A stretch of 64,000 bases of DNA. Origin: Eunapius fragilis (Eukaryota; Porifera; Demospongiae; Spongillida; Spongillidae). Each line of letters opens with the position of its first letter. Positions within the stretch are counted from its first letter, which is position 1. The notes beneath the pieces are model-generated. The model was not told the origin of the DNA. It was given only the letters and a program-made list of their open reading frames with translations, and ran no database searches. Below are positions 47,270 through 59,400 of the stretch, in pieces. The translations under genes were made by a program, and so were the position numbers. Where the stretch lies: NCBI GenBank assembly GCA_963681505.1, contig OY811977.1, positions 3,386,352 to 3,450,351 on the forward strand. The letters run 5' to 3'.

Positions 47270-48270
47270 AGGCGCCCGAACTTAATCACGCATGTCCATC
47301 TCAACCTTTTGTGAAGCTTCTACCTGCAGTGCGCTGCAATTAAGATATTGCGTGCTCTAATGCATACACAAACGACACAGGCTACTTTCAGAGCACACGG
47401 GTATAGCGCCACATATATGTACCGGTACGTTCTTTGTGTGACATGTTCTCGTTCATATCACGTGCGCGAGTTGTATAATTATTTTTGTTTCACGGGTAAG
47501 TGATTCAGAGTTTGCAATTGGTCAGAAATATTGCATAAAGGGTTGATGTATATATGCATGTTTAACTGTGGCTCAAATACAATTCGACAAAAGGTTAGGA
47601 AAAATGCAGATTGCATTAATGTTGTAATACCTTATAGGGATTGCAAAGATTGAACCTTCATTTGGATACCACAAAGTTCCAGTTAACAGTAAAATGGATG
47701 GAAAAAATTGCTCTTTTTGTGTGTCCAAATCGTTAGATCCTTTAGGTTACCATGTGCTCCCTTGCAAAATTAATGGCAATGTGGTCCTCTCACCATAACA
47801 GGCTTCGTGATGAATTTTGTAGGCAAGCTGGTATTGGTGGCCAAATGGAAGTCGGAAATGGTCTAGGACTTGATGCCCGGGGCACGCAGCCAGCAGATGT
47901 ACTGGTTTCTTTACTTGGGTTTAGGGAAAACCTGCAGCATTTGACCTAACGGTCGCATCACCACTAACTCCTATTACTTTAAATGAAGCGAGTGTGACAA
48001 ATGGGTCAACAGCTCAGGCAGCAGAAAATAGGAAACATGACAGCAATGACACAAAGTGCTCCGAGCTTGGGTGCGTGAGTATGCTTTTGGTAGTAGAGAC
48101 CTATGACTGCTGGGTCCTGCAGCGCAACATATCTCAGCTTGCTTCGCACACTGCTATTAGAACCCACTGTTCCAGAGCACAGGCCACGTCTGCTCTCTAT
48201 GGCAGGTTAAATCTTGTGCCAGTCAGAGCTAATGTGAGAGCCTGCTGTTACGTTCCATGACAAGCCAGTC
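47270..48270 (+). mobile_element. LINE family A fragment with shared upstream sequence
   Basis: 47620-47945 gives LRDEFCRQAGIGGQMEVGNG and TQPADVLVSLLG. 47994-48260 gives NGSTAQAAENRKHDSNDTKC and ALYGRLNLVPVRANVRA. The left part (47270-47600) is non-coding and is shared, inverted, with 37660-37960. Frames change at least twice. Confidence 0.6.
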
Positions 48271-48502
48271 ATCATAGTAACTGTATGCTAACCAAGTACA
48301 GTATAACTGACATAATGGTGTATTCATTATTATTTATTATATACATAATGTTCAAAATAATATGTTCATGTATTCATGCATTCATGTATTCTCAATAATA
48401 ATTGCAGTGTATAATTTAACCTACAATGTCACTGTTAGTTGACATCAAACTGTTCTTATGACCTCATTCCGTTTTCTAATCTTCTGTATGACACTTTACA
48501 GG

Positions 48503-48680
48503 ATGGCTGCCCAAATTCCTGGTAGCGGTATTCATGTGGTAGTTGAATTAGATGAGATGAATGAACACCCTGATTTGTCAGCTGAGGTGAAAGACCTGCA
48601 GGCAAAACTCACTGAGGCAGTGAGGAGTAAAGACATCGTGACCTTAAAAAACTTACTAAAACGGTTAGAGCTCTCTGCAT
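48503..48680 (+). CDS. Possible N-terminal coding exon of channel copy 2
   Basis: An ATG follows CTTTACAG directly. 59 codons run open to a GTATGT donor, leaving in phase 1. The peptide begins MAAQIPGSGIHVVVELDEMN and ends in a helix-rich stretch (LTEAVRSKDIVTLKNLLKRL) that resembles the first half of an ankyrin repeat (..AV.SGD...V..LL). It lies 4.6 kb upstream of the next channel exon, whose entry phase (2) does not fit, so at least one exon would have to lie between. It may instead start another gene. Inferred, not proven. Confidence 0.42.
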
Positions 48681-49849
48681 GTATGTAGATTGTAATAGTG
48701 TATATCTTTGTAACAAACTAATAGCTACAAACTCTCCTACAATTTGAAGTGATCATGCAGAAGGATATTTAAAATTTGGACCCCTAGGGATAACGCCATT
48801 GGTATGAACCGTACAGAGGGGGCCTAAAGGACAGAAATAATATGGGCCATACACAGAAATGGTGTGGTACATGTATGATGCACTGTAAATAGTACGTCGG
48901 TAGCATTAATCGTTCTGGGAGTTATAGCTCTTCAAGCGGAGAGCATAATAATAATTGTTTATGTTACATACAGCAAAGGATCATTTTGGCATGACAGTCC
49001 CAATCATTATTACAATTATAGTTTATACATATGCGAGGAACAATTACATGGATTGGAATGTACGATACAGTCACGTAAAATTATTTGTCACCATCCTCGT
49101 TTTCACCTCGTATGCAGACAACACCAGTGACAGTTTTTGTTGTATGTTTGCTCAGCTGTGTTTCGTTGCAATGCATCTAGATCATGAAAAAGGTTAGTTT
49201 TTGGTCAATAACCTCCGAGTACGTTACTTGCACAATAGGGGGTCGGTATGGGGATGACATGCATAGCCTTTATGTAAGGCTACTTCGCTTTCCATACGTA
49301 TTATGGCTACTGGCTGACTGAATTTGTACACAATGCACTAAGATCCACTGGGAGATGTATTTTTGCGGAAAGGTTTAGTAAGATCTTTGTGAGATATCGC
49401 TCGCAAACGTAAATTTGCATGTTGCAGGCTAGCTTCATTCCCTTTTACATCTATCTTGGTAAAATTATACTGTGTATTCAAGAATGGTGTCTTCATTGGG
49501 GAGATTATTCTTTGGACTGTTTATAAGTGTTATTAAGACATCATTGAAAGGGCCAGTGGTGATAAGGTTGTTAGCTTGATATTATGTACCTAATTAATGT
49601 GAACAAAATAAATGTAACGATTTACGATTTCATAACATACGTAGAAAAGTAATCCGCAGTTATAAGTCCGATACTTTCCTTAACGGCCAGTATGTAGCTT
49701 GCCTCTTCAGCCGTTGAGCTAGGTGCCCGATTGCTTAAAATTGCCACAGAGCTCTCAATTGCCATATGAATGAAACGAGGATGGAGAGGGTTAAACATCA
49801 CGGATTCCAATCCGTGTAATTGTTAAAAATCCTTGATGTATGGGACATT

Positions 49850-50790
49850 TCATGCCACAATATGTCCTGTCGCTAGTTATAAATAAATTTGATCGCCATA
49901 ACTTTCGAATGAAGATAGAAATGTATAGCTGTTGTATATGCTATTGTCCCGGTTATTTATTTGACTTCATCTGTTGTGAAGATAGAAATGTATAGCTGTG
50001 CAAAATGAGTGCTCATTTTCCTGCTTGATTCGTGCCAATTATATTAACCCGCCCGCCTTCCAATACATATGATGAGACAGGGTTTGCCTAAAACATTGGC
50101 GGGAATCAAGCGGGGAAATTTGCACGTACTTTGCACAGCTATATCTTCGCAATGGGTAATTTTAAAAAGTAGAAGTAACGGAACGGGGCAAATCAATAGC
50201 AGCAGTGTTCTACGTATTGATTGATACCTCTCCCCGTACGAATCGCACTGGGACGGGTCCTAACACTGTGTAAAAAGGTTTATTATACGCTCTGTATAAC
50301 ATTAATTAGCAGCATATTAGCAGTGCGTATGGAGACGTTATATGAAATAGTCTCCATACCTGTTACACAGTATCGCATAACAACCCCTTTTACACAGTGT
50401 AAAGAACAGAAATAAAATATGCTATAGTTGGTTGTATAAATGGTTCACTTTAAGAATGCTTTAAACTATAGAATTCCTATTTGCCATATATAAGGGTACA
50501 CTATTTCGATATTTAAAATTCTAATTTTGTTGTTGCGAATTGTATAATTCAGTAGCATCACTCCTTTGGAAGTTATAATGATTCAAACGGCAAGCATTTT
50601 TTCATACTATAAATCTAGGGAAAATTTTTGCGTGAACCCCATATAATAATGTATTTTGAACCATAGGAGTAATGAAGTTTTCATGTTCTCTAGGGAAGTG
50701 ATTCAAGCATAATAACTTTATACATATATACGCGAAGGATCATTTACGCGTGAACTGTCCCAATTATTTATGGGGCAGTTCAGTATACAA
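49850..50790. repeat. Dispersed repeat shared with 1840-2280
   Basis: See partner. Contains duplicated GAAGATAGAAATGTATAGCT (about 49913 and 49979) and is interrupted by the MITE at 50264. Confidence 0.5.
50264..50399. mobile_element. 136 bp MITE with TAA duplication
   Basis: Ends CACTGTGTAAAAAGG and CCTTTTACACAGTG are inverted, and TAA flanks both sides. Same duplication type as the 3936-4096 element but a different sequence. Confidence 0.55.
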
Positions 50791-51687
50791 TGTCGTCATC
50801 CATAATAGAATGTTTTATGTTTATGTATGTTGTTTCAATAAACAAAAAATGAATTGAGCCACATTTTAAGGGCGCTTTAACTTTGGGATCTGCACAAGAA
50901 AAAATCTAATCTTTAAACCCTTGATATCTTTTTGTATATCATAATACAATGGTTGTAACATTGTTGGTGTTTATGATCAAATTTCTAACTGCATATAGGG
51001 CTTGCTCCTTCAGACGAATTGTAAGTTGTCTGAGTAATTTAATGCCCTTTGTAGGCATATCTTCATTATGGACACTTCTCCCAGTGATGAAATAGTCATG
51101 CACTGATTCGCATCACACATGGTTGTTTATTAACATTTAATCTCCAATCGTTCTTATTTGAGGAGCATGGTTGTACACACATTTAAGGATGATGTTGAAT
51201 TATAAAAACAATGTCATCTGCTTGGTAGCTAGAATTATCATTAATTAATAGTAGAATTAGTCACATGATTAAAGTTATTTTATCACAGTAATCAGACAAA
51301 TCCTTATCAGGAAATCGAGTGCATGCATCAACTTGGAATCAGTAACATTTGAGTACCATAGAATTGCATATTTTCGTATACTGGCAAGTTGAAAGCAGTA
51401 ATGCCAATATTACAAATTATTCCCCCACTGAGGTCAGAGATGACTACCAAATCAATGAAATATCCTTTAAAAACATATCAAAACTTCAATTGCTGATAAT
51501 GAACAAACCACAAGCTTGATTTCTAATGAATAGAGCCATAGGGATGCTCAATAATCCAGCTTTCAGAAAAAATATTTTAATTGTAGTTTGTCGTTCATAG
51601 TTCTGTCACACTTGCATTCCAATCATTTTTGGCCAAGGCCGCAGTCAAAGGGGCTGGGATCTTAACCCCACCCACCAAAAGACGTAA

Positions 51688-51852
51688 TTTCTTGCTCTTT
51701 ACGTATACCGCAATTTTGCTAACATTCATTGCCCACATGGGAAGGAATTCAGCTTATTAGTACTGGGGTCACTACAATACTAATAAGCTGAATTCCTTCC
51801 CATGTGGGCAATGGATGTTAGCAAAATTGCAGTATGCCTAAAGAGCAAGAAA
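51688..51852. repeat. 165 bp palindrome
   Basis: Arms 51688-51762 and 51778-51852 with a 15 base spacer and few mismatches (CATTCATTGCCCACATGG against its complement). Confidence 0.75.
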
Positions 51853-53235
51853 CAACAAGTACCAGCTCGAATCCAATGCAGGAATTGTATGGCCACCAGA
51901 CAGATCTGTCTACCATATTATGTCAGGTCAATTGTAGAATCTTGTAATCCTAACAGTCCCATGTTAGCCTGAAATCATGAAAAAGCAGACAGTTGGATTA
52001 TGGTCCATGTATTGCATGCACTTGAACAGGGGATGACATCCGTTCTTGTTCATACTGTGGACAAAAATGTCATTGATATCTTAGTAGGTGTGTGCAGTAA
52101 AACAGGTTAGCTACAATTCAATCTTCATCAGTCATCTGGGTAGCATTTGGCACAGGCAAAAACTACATTCTTTACAGCATTGTTCACATTTGTACCAACC
52201 TTGGACACCAAAATCACAAGCTCAGCCTGTGTTCCGTGCATTCTCATGTTATGAAACTGCTTCATCATTCGGGGGTAGAGGTAAGAAGTCAACCTCATGG
52301 CAAGCCTGGGATGAGGTTTAAAGAAACACTGATTCATAAATCTGGCTTGCAACCCATCTAATGTTGATTCTTGCCATTTTCAGCTATTAAAATCAGTATA
52401 AACTAGCTGTTCTTGATATCATCAAAGTTGAAATAGCAGTGACCTTTGTAGAGTTGAAAAATGAAATAAGCTGCTCTTATATGCATGTAGTTTCTTCATG
52501 GTAATATATTTCAAACAGCACGTCCTTAATTATGGACGCTGACCGCACTTAAATAAGGACGACAAGTTGGAGATAAAATTATATGGAGAAGATTTCAGCT
52601 ATAAAATCCTTCAGTTGCACATAATCAGTTTTATGTTCACACATTTGAACTTTTTCTCAGTACTATTATGTGATGTAATTTAATGTCTATTGTCCTGAAT
52701 GTTTTCCTGGGGGTACAATTATACAGCAAAAAGAAAAGTTTTTCCATGCAACCTTGTATAGCATTTAACGGTGCTGATATGCACTTATTAGGATTGGGCA
52801 GAGATTTATCCTATATATCCTATATTGATACGTGCAAAACAGCTGCACTATGAGCTATCAGCACATTCATTTAAAAAAAAACTGCATGAGGAGTGTGATG
52901 TATAGCTCCTATAATAGCATCGAAATGTGTTTTACGCGTTTCAAACGGATTTAGGTTGGATCAATCCTAAATTGACTTTTAAACTTGCTTATAGCGAAGG
53001 CAATATATAATTATTTAATTGTTTCGGGATGTCATGTATTTATTTACACTGCATGGTAGGTATGTTATGTAACGACGTTCATTTAAATATATATATATGT
53101 ATTTTTTTTTTTTCCTTACACGATTGAATAGCTAATACTTTTCATGGTTGTACAATTGTACTCCCTTCTGACAAAATATATTATTATTTGCGCACCATGA
53201 TTGAACACATACATGTAACTATTAAATTTGCCCAG

Positions 53236-53470
53236 TGATGCGGATCCCGATCCTGCATTGGATCAAGCCTTACGTGGAGAGGATATACACAATGATGTGG
53301 TAAAGGCTATTGTTGATCTCCTTATGGAAGAACTGGAATGTATAACTGAAAAAGAAACTTCTGAATCTGAAACGGGTATTCCTGAATCTGATACGATTGG
53401 CCAACAAACTACAGAGATACATACTGAAGCAAATAGCAAGGATGCAACAAAAATCATTGAGCAATTGCAG
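53236..53470 (+). CDS. Channel copy 2 exon: acidic cytoplasmic linker
   Basis: 235 nt from GCCCAG (entry phase 2) to a GTCAGT donor, leaving in phase 0 to match the exon at 59171. It encodes about 78 residues rich in D, E, S and T with no stop. Beyond phase agreement, composition and position I have no family match for this segment. Confidence 0.6.
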
Positions 53471-56400
53471 GTCAGTAAACTATGTGCTCATTTGTATTTT
53501 ACCAAATTATCCTTTTTTTTCGCTAACGATGCTTGCGGTAAAAAAAAGTTGGTGACACAAGTGATTTATATATTTTTCGTATTATATATATTTTACACAT
53601 TTTACGGAGGAACACGGGAAGCGTTCTATAAATAGAACAAGTGGTTTCGACGGGGAGGCCGTCTTATCACTAGCACTGCGTTGTAACAAAGTTGAGAGCA
53701 GCTGTAAGGCATATGCGCGTTGGAAGCTGCATGAAAACTTTGTCTCTATCTTCTGTTTGTTTATTAGAAATGCATCCAACTTCATTACCGGGTGCAGTAC
53801 GTGTGAACGCGCCGCGCCAACTTTGGCAAGACTCTGTCTAAAACAGACCCCCCCCCCCCTCCAAAAAACACGCAAGGTTGACTCGTGAACAAGGATAACT
53901 GCGCACCAGCGACGGCAATAAGGGCTGGAGAAAAGATGGTTCGATCCAGAATCCCTACTACATGTGCAACACGAAAGGTTTTTCTGCCTTCGTTGCCAGC
54001 AGTACGAACATGTCCAGCCCCTGGATGTCGTATGTGCTGATGAATTGAGAGGGCTGTTGCCACTGGGTAGTGTGTTAGGCCAGACATCTCTCTTGCAGCT
54101 GTAGTTGAACCAGGTGTACAACCCTTTCCGATTTCAGTACTCTGATGCACAAATAAAACACAGTCATATGATTATCATGGCAACATTATCGCACTAAGCT
54201 CACCGGCATTATAATACACAACTCAGTATGCAGGGGTTTGGATTTCAATGGCTAGCTATTCCCCCCTCCCTCACTCTTCCCCTCCTCTATGCACACCAGT
54301 CTGTTCCAAGCAACCCCAGTGATGTCTTCCAGTGGGTGGAGCTGTATTCCTGGTGAACTACAGGCATTACAGTATTCACATTACAATTACATCCTCTTTA
54401 TGTATTAGTGCACTTAAGCTTGTTTTATTTTTAAAATAATATATAATTTCATTCCATTAAGAACTTAAACTGTATTTAGACTGAGTTAGCTCAAGTACAA
54501 CACTAAATGTTACATTTATGACAGACTAAATTAATGTGACCCTTGTGATGCTTTAGATAAAGTTATTATTTTAAGATATGATACAAGAGCTTACAGAAAA
54601 ATTATACTAATCCATATTACGTATGTATGACTGTGAAGACTGATCGAACGGCCCGACGCGTAATATATCCTCAGAGACAGGATACGGCAACTTTAATGCA
54701 ACACTGCGCAAGAATACCTCAATACACAACTCTATGCACTTATATAAGTCAACACAATAATGCGGCACAGACAAAAGCGCCCCCATTACGTTCAGCGCAG
54801 GGCGCTTTCGGCCCGCACCAAACAACAATAGAGCTGAGGGGAAATCCCCCATTACCCCATAAACAATTAACAGTTCAGTCCGCCACATTCCTTCCCCCTT
54901 CTCCTCGACAGAAGTCATTCTGTCGAAAGTCGAGAAAGGCAGTCGGCGTTGCCGTTGTCCTTTCCAGGCCGATGGCGACCTAGAACTTGAAGGGTTGCTG
55001 TGCAATGCTCGATCCACCTTGAGAGCTTTGCATTGTTCTCTCGAAGTCGGTCCAACCATTCTAGCACTCGATCGTCTGTCTGGATTATGAAGGAGATACA
55101 CTCTAAAGACCTGTGCTGCGAATTTGATGGCTAGACATTCTTTCTCTATCGTAGCGTATTTCTGCTCTCTGGTGAGTAATTTCCTGCTGTAGTATACCAC
55201 TGGGTGGTCAGCACCTTCCTCATCCAGTTGACTCAGCACAGCACCTACACCCACATCTGAAGCATCGGTTTGCAGGAGAAACTCCTTCGTAAAGTCAGGG
55301 CTTCGCAGAACCGGTTCAACACATAGAAGGTTCTTCAGCTTCTGAAATGAGCCCTTGCATTTCTCTGTCCATGCCACCTGATTGGTGCAGCATTCTTGGT
55401 GAGGTCTTCTTCAGCTTCTGAAATGAGCCCTCGCATTTCTCTGTCCACACCAACTGATTTGGTGCAGCATTCTTGGTGAGGTCTGTCAGAGGTGCTGCAA
55501 TGCTGGCATAGTCTTGGATAAATTTCCTGTAGTAGCCAGTCATGCCCAGGAAACGCCGCACTTGTTTCTTCGTTGTGGGAGTAGGAAAGGACTCTACACC
55601 TTGCATCTTACTCCTCTCAGGTTGTACTAGTCCACTGCCAACCACACAACACAGATACACACATCTTGACATCCCCAACTGGCACTTCTGGGGCTTTGCC
55701 GTGAGCCCTGCTGACTGTAAGCGTTGGAGTACTGTCTGTATCTGTGTCAGGTGTTCCTCCCAAGTGGCACTGTGTATCACCAAGTCATCTATGTATAAGC
55801 AGCTGCATAGTCCTCCAGACCTTGCAGGACCTTGTCCATAAGCTGCTGGAATGTTGCTGGGGCACCCTGAAGACCAAAAGGCATCACTCGAAACTGAAAG
55901 AGGCCAAAGGGCGTGGTGAAGGCTGAAAGGTGTCTGGATATCCTTGCCATTGGTACCTGCCAGTACCCACAGGTGAGGTCTAGGGTAGTGATGAACTTCG
56001 CCTTTCCCAACCGGTCAATCAGATCATCAATCTGTGGCATGGGATGTGCATCAGCCAGTGACTCAGCATTCAGTCGACGATAGTCAATGCACAATCTAAG
56101 TGTACCATCCTTCTTGTCCACCAGTACTATAGGAGAAGCCCACTCACTTGATGAAGGTTCTATGACCCCAGCATTAAGCATCTCCTTTATCTCCTTTTCT
56201 ACCAGGTCTCAATATGCATGAGGTAACTGGTAAGGTAGTAGTCTGACTGGCCTTTCCCCTGTGGTAGTCACTTTGTGCTCTGCCTCTGTTGTACATCCTG
56301 GGATGCTGCTCATCACATCCGGGAATTTCCCTAATAATCTGTTCAGCTGGGACTTCTGGACTTCTGATAGCTGCTTCCCCACTGTTGGATCACCTTTCTC

Positions 56401-59400
56401 ACTACCTCTCCAATCAGGAATATCATCCTCACTATCCTCTGCACTCTCCACATCAGCCCAGTTGTTACCATATATTGGAGTATTCCATTTTTTCAGCATA
56501 TTGATGTGAAAAATCCTCTCCCGCTTCCTTGTATCATGTATGTCCACCACATAGTTGACACTGCTAGTTCTGTGCAAAACTGGGTAAGGGCCCTTCCAAT
56601 GTGCTGTCAAAGAACTGCCTGAGGTAGGAAGTAGCTGCAACACTAGATCTCCGGGTTTCAACTCTCTCTGTTGAGCATTGTGGTCGTACCATAGTTTCTG
56701 TTTCTGTTGGGCTCTCTCCAAGTTGTCCTTAACCATCTCAGACATTGTTGCCAGTTTGTCCTGTACTCCCAGCACATAAGAAACTACGTTCTCACCGCGC
56801 CTCTTTGGTTCCTGCCATGACTCCTTTAGGATGTCCAATGGTCCTCGCACTGAACAACCATACAGAAGCTCAAAGGGGGAGAATCCAGTGGAATCCTGGG
56901 GAACTTCCCTGTAGGCAAAAATTAGGTATGGTACCCACTTGTCCCAATTTGCCTCATCATCTGCAGCTACCTTCGGTTAGGGTTAGGGTTAGGGTTAGGG
57001 TCTTACTGAACCTCTCCACCAACCCATCAGACTGGGGATGGTATGGAGTAGTCCATATCGGGTGCACATGCAAGAGTTGGTATATCTCTGCCAGTAGCTG
57101 TGATGTGAAGTTGCTTCCCTGATCAGTTAAGATCTCCTCAGGTATGCCAACTCTTGCAAAGATCTTCACCAGCTCCTCTGCGATATGCTCCGCATCTATT
57201 GCGTTCACTGGCACTGCTTCGGGATAGCGAGTGGCATAATCGCTTATCACCAAAATGTAGCGATTCCCGGACAGCATTCTGGGTAGTGGCCCAACATTGT
57301 CCATTGCCACCCGTCGGAAAGGCTCTGTCACTATTGGCAATGGAATAAGGGGAGCCTTGCTTCCCTTCTGCCTTGATGTATTTTGACAGATGTGACAGTA
57401 CTTGCAGAACTCCTCCACATCTCTGTATAGAGTAGGCCAGTAGAACCGACTAAGGATCCTTTTGGCCGTTTTGTTCTTGCCTAGATGTGCTGCAAATGGC
57501 ACCTCATGTGCAAGCTGTAGTACTGCCCTTCGGCACTGCATGGGTAGCACCAGCTGTTCCACTGCCGAATCTGGGTTACCCCGCCTCTGGATCCATCACT
57601 GAAACAATAACCCTTCACACTGATACTAGTGTGACTCTGACTCCTGTGGCTGTTGGGTGCCACACACAGATCTGATCTGAGCCAATGAAGGATCTGTCTC
57701 CTGCAGCTTCTGGAGCTCCACAGCAGACATGTCGAGTGCTCCCCCTGGCACAACATCCACCTGCATGCAGATATAAAAATATATTTATGCACATGTACAT
57801 GCATGTATACAACTAGAAATGACAAAGTAAAACACAAAATGAGCATGCATGGGGCAAAATATGGTACACATTTTGTACTATGTGACATTTTTAATTGGAG
57901 AAGCCATTCCCTTCTGTGCACCAGTTTGTTGAGAATGGTGAATAATTCTAGTTTTAAAGCCAATCTGTCAACATGAATTGTAATCACAGTGATCTTGAAT
58001 AGCTGATTTAATTTGCAGGCAAAACAAATGTCATTTCATCAAGGAGTGTAAACTCTTCAGTTAATAACTTTATTAGTAGAATGAGTGAAATATTTGCAAT
58101 GCATCAAATGTTATACTAGAATTTAGGTGGTCTTGCTGCGCATTACAGGCTTAACTGATGCAGGCAATCAATTTAACATATTGGTGTGTGTACATTGTAC
58201 ATGTATGTTCAGCATCATTACTATATTTGGACACAGAGTGACTTTGATAAATTTCGTTTCTTTCATGTACATGTTATACATGCACAGGACAGTAACGTAT
58301 ACACATGTACATATCTAAGAGCTGCTGCTGCACAATTACAATAAAGGTAATGGTCAGCATTTTGCTTTCTGGGATGAAGGGGGGAGGGGGTGAGATGGCT
58401 AGCCATTGAAATCCAAACACCTGGATACTGAGGTATATATTATGATGCACAAATGTGCATGTACATTTTGTAAGCTTAGTGCGATAATATGTTGACATGA
58501 TATTAAATTACATGTATTTTATTTGGGCACCAAATAGAGTACTAAAATCAGAAAGGGCTGTACATCTGATAGCAATAAAGGCAGAAAACCATATGTGGTG
58601 CACATGTTGTAGGGATTCTGGATTGAACCATCTTTTCTCCAGCCCTCATTGTCATCGCTGGTACACAGTTATCCTTGTTCATGAGTCAACCTTGCGTGTA
58701 TTTTGGAGGGGGGGAGGGGGAATCTGCTTTAGACAGAGTCTTGCCAAGGATGGCGCGGCGCGTTCACACGTACTGCACCCGGTAATGAAGTTGGATGCAT
58801 TTATAATTAACAAACAGAAGATAGAGACAAAGTTTTCATGCAGCTTCCATCATGCATATACCTTATAGCTGCTCTCAACTTTGTTACAATGCAGTGCTAG
58901 TGATAAGACGGCCTCCCCGTTGAAACCACTTGTTCTATTTATAAACGCTTCACGTGTCCCTCCGTAAAATGTGTAAAAATATATATATAATACGAAAAGT
59001 ATATATTTCACTTGTGTCACGAACTTTTTTTTTACCATTAGCATAGTTAGCGGGAAAAAAAGGATAATTTGGTAAAATACAAATGAGCATAATTATGGCG
59101 GTGTTCACCTCCCATAACTATGAACAGTTTCATAAACTTCTGTTGTTCGTTAATATATTTCACTTAACAGAGATGCTTTAAAAAGGCAATTGAAGATAAG
59201 AATAGGTAAAGAGATACATAAAGTGTCATACATGTGCACAAATATTTTAAATACATAGATCTCTTGTGAAAACTATTTTGATGAGAAAAAATGTGAGCAA
59301 AAACGTACTCTATCGTGTGATGGAGTCGTGTAGTAAAATTGAACAACCATTTAAAATTGAGGAAATATCAGGATTCAAATATACAACTCCATTCAGAATG

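Larger units (their letters stand above)
48681..53235 (+). other. Intron or intergenic stretch upstream of channel copy 2
   Basis: I looked for ankyrin-type exons (G.TPLH.A pattern) and found none. It holds the dispersed repeat (49850-50790) with a nested MITE, a palindrome (51688-51852), and a - strand frame 49622-49810 (PRFIHMAIESSVAILSNRAP) of unknown status. Confidence 0.45.
54620..57770 (-). mobile_element. Fossil Ty3/Gypsy-type LTR element with integrase before RT
   Basis: On the - strand the parts come in this order: integrase zinc domain and catalytic core (about 57560-56960), integrase C-terminal GPY/F-type module (about 56850-56480), RT (about 56200-55400) and an RNase H start (about 55310-55080). 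The RT and RNase H are of Ty3/Gypsy type. Integrase upstream of RT is the arrangement known from gmr1-like Gypsy elements. A purine tract and candidate 3' LTR close the element. Gag, protease and a 5' LTR are not seen. It is a truncated fossil, broken in several places, of moderate age by its still readable domains. Confidence 0.8.
53485..59089. repeat. Long inverted repeat filling a channel intron
   Basis: Arm 53485 to about 54285 is reverse-complemented at about 58372-59089, with roughly 110 bases fewer on the right. Outer ends are TGCTCATTTGTATTTTACCA and its complement. The interval occupies all but about 95 bases of the intron 53471-59170, a remainder close to the size of this gene's other short introns. 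It looks like one insertion event, either a long-TIR or foldback element or an inverted duplication that the LTR element then entered. A frame in the left arm (53785-54150, - strand) has no recognised family. Confidence 0.75.

Noticed and set aside
48955-49197. Frame beginning near AKDHFGMTVPII considered as the missing exon of copy 2
   Set aside because: The start matches a non-coding block that recurs at 2265 and 50740 with other frames, so it is repeat sequence.
53582-54150. Overlapping - strand frames in the left arm of the long inverted repeat
   Set aside because: The right arm carries indels that shift the same frames, and a C run forms part of them; a gene is not supported.
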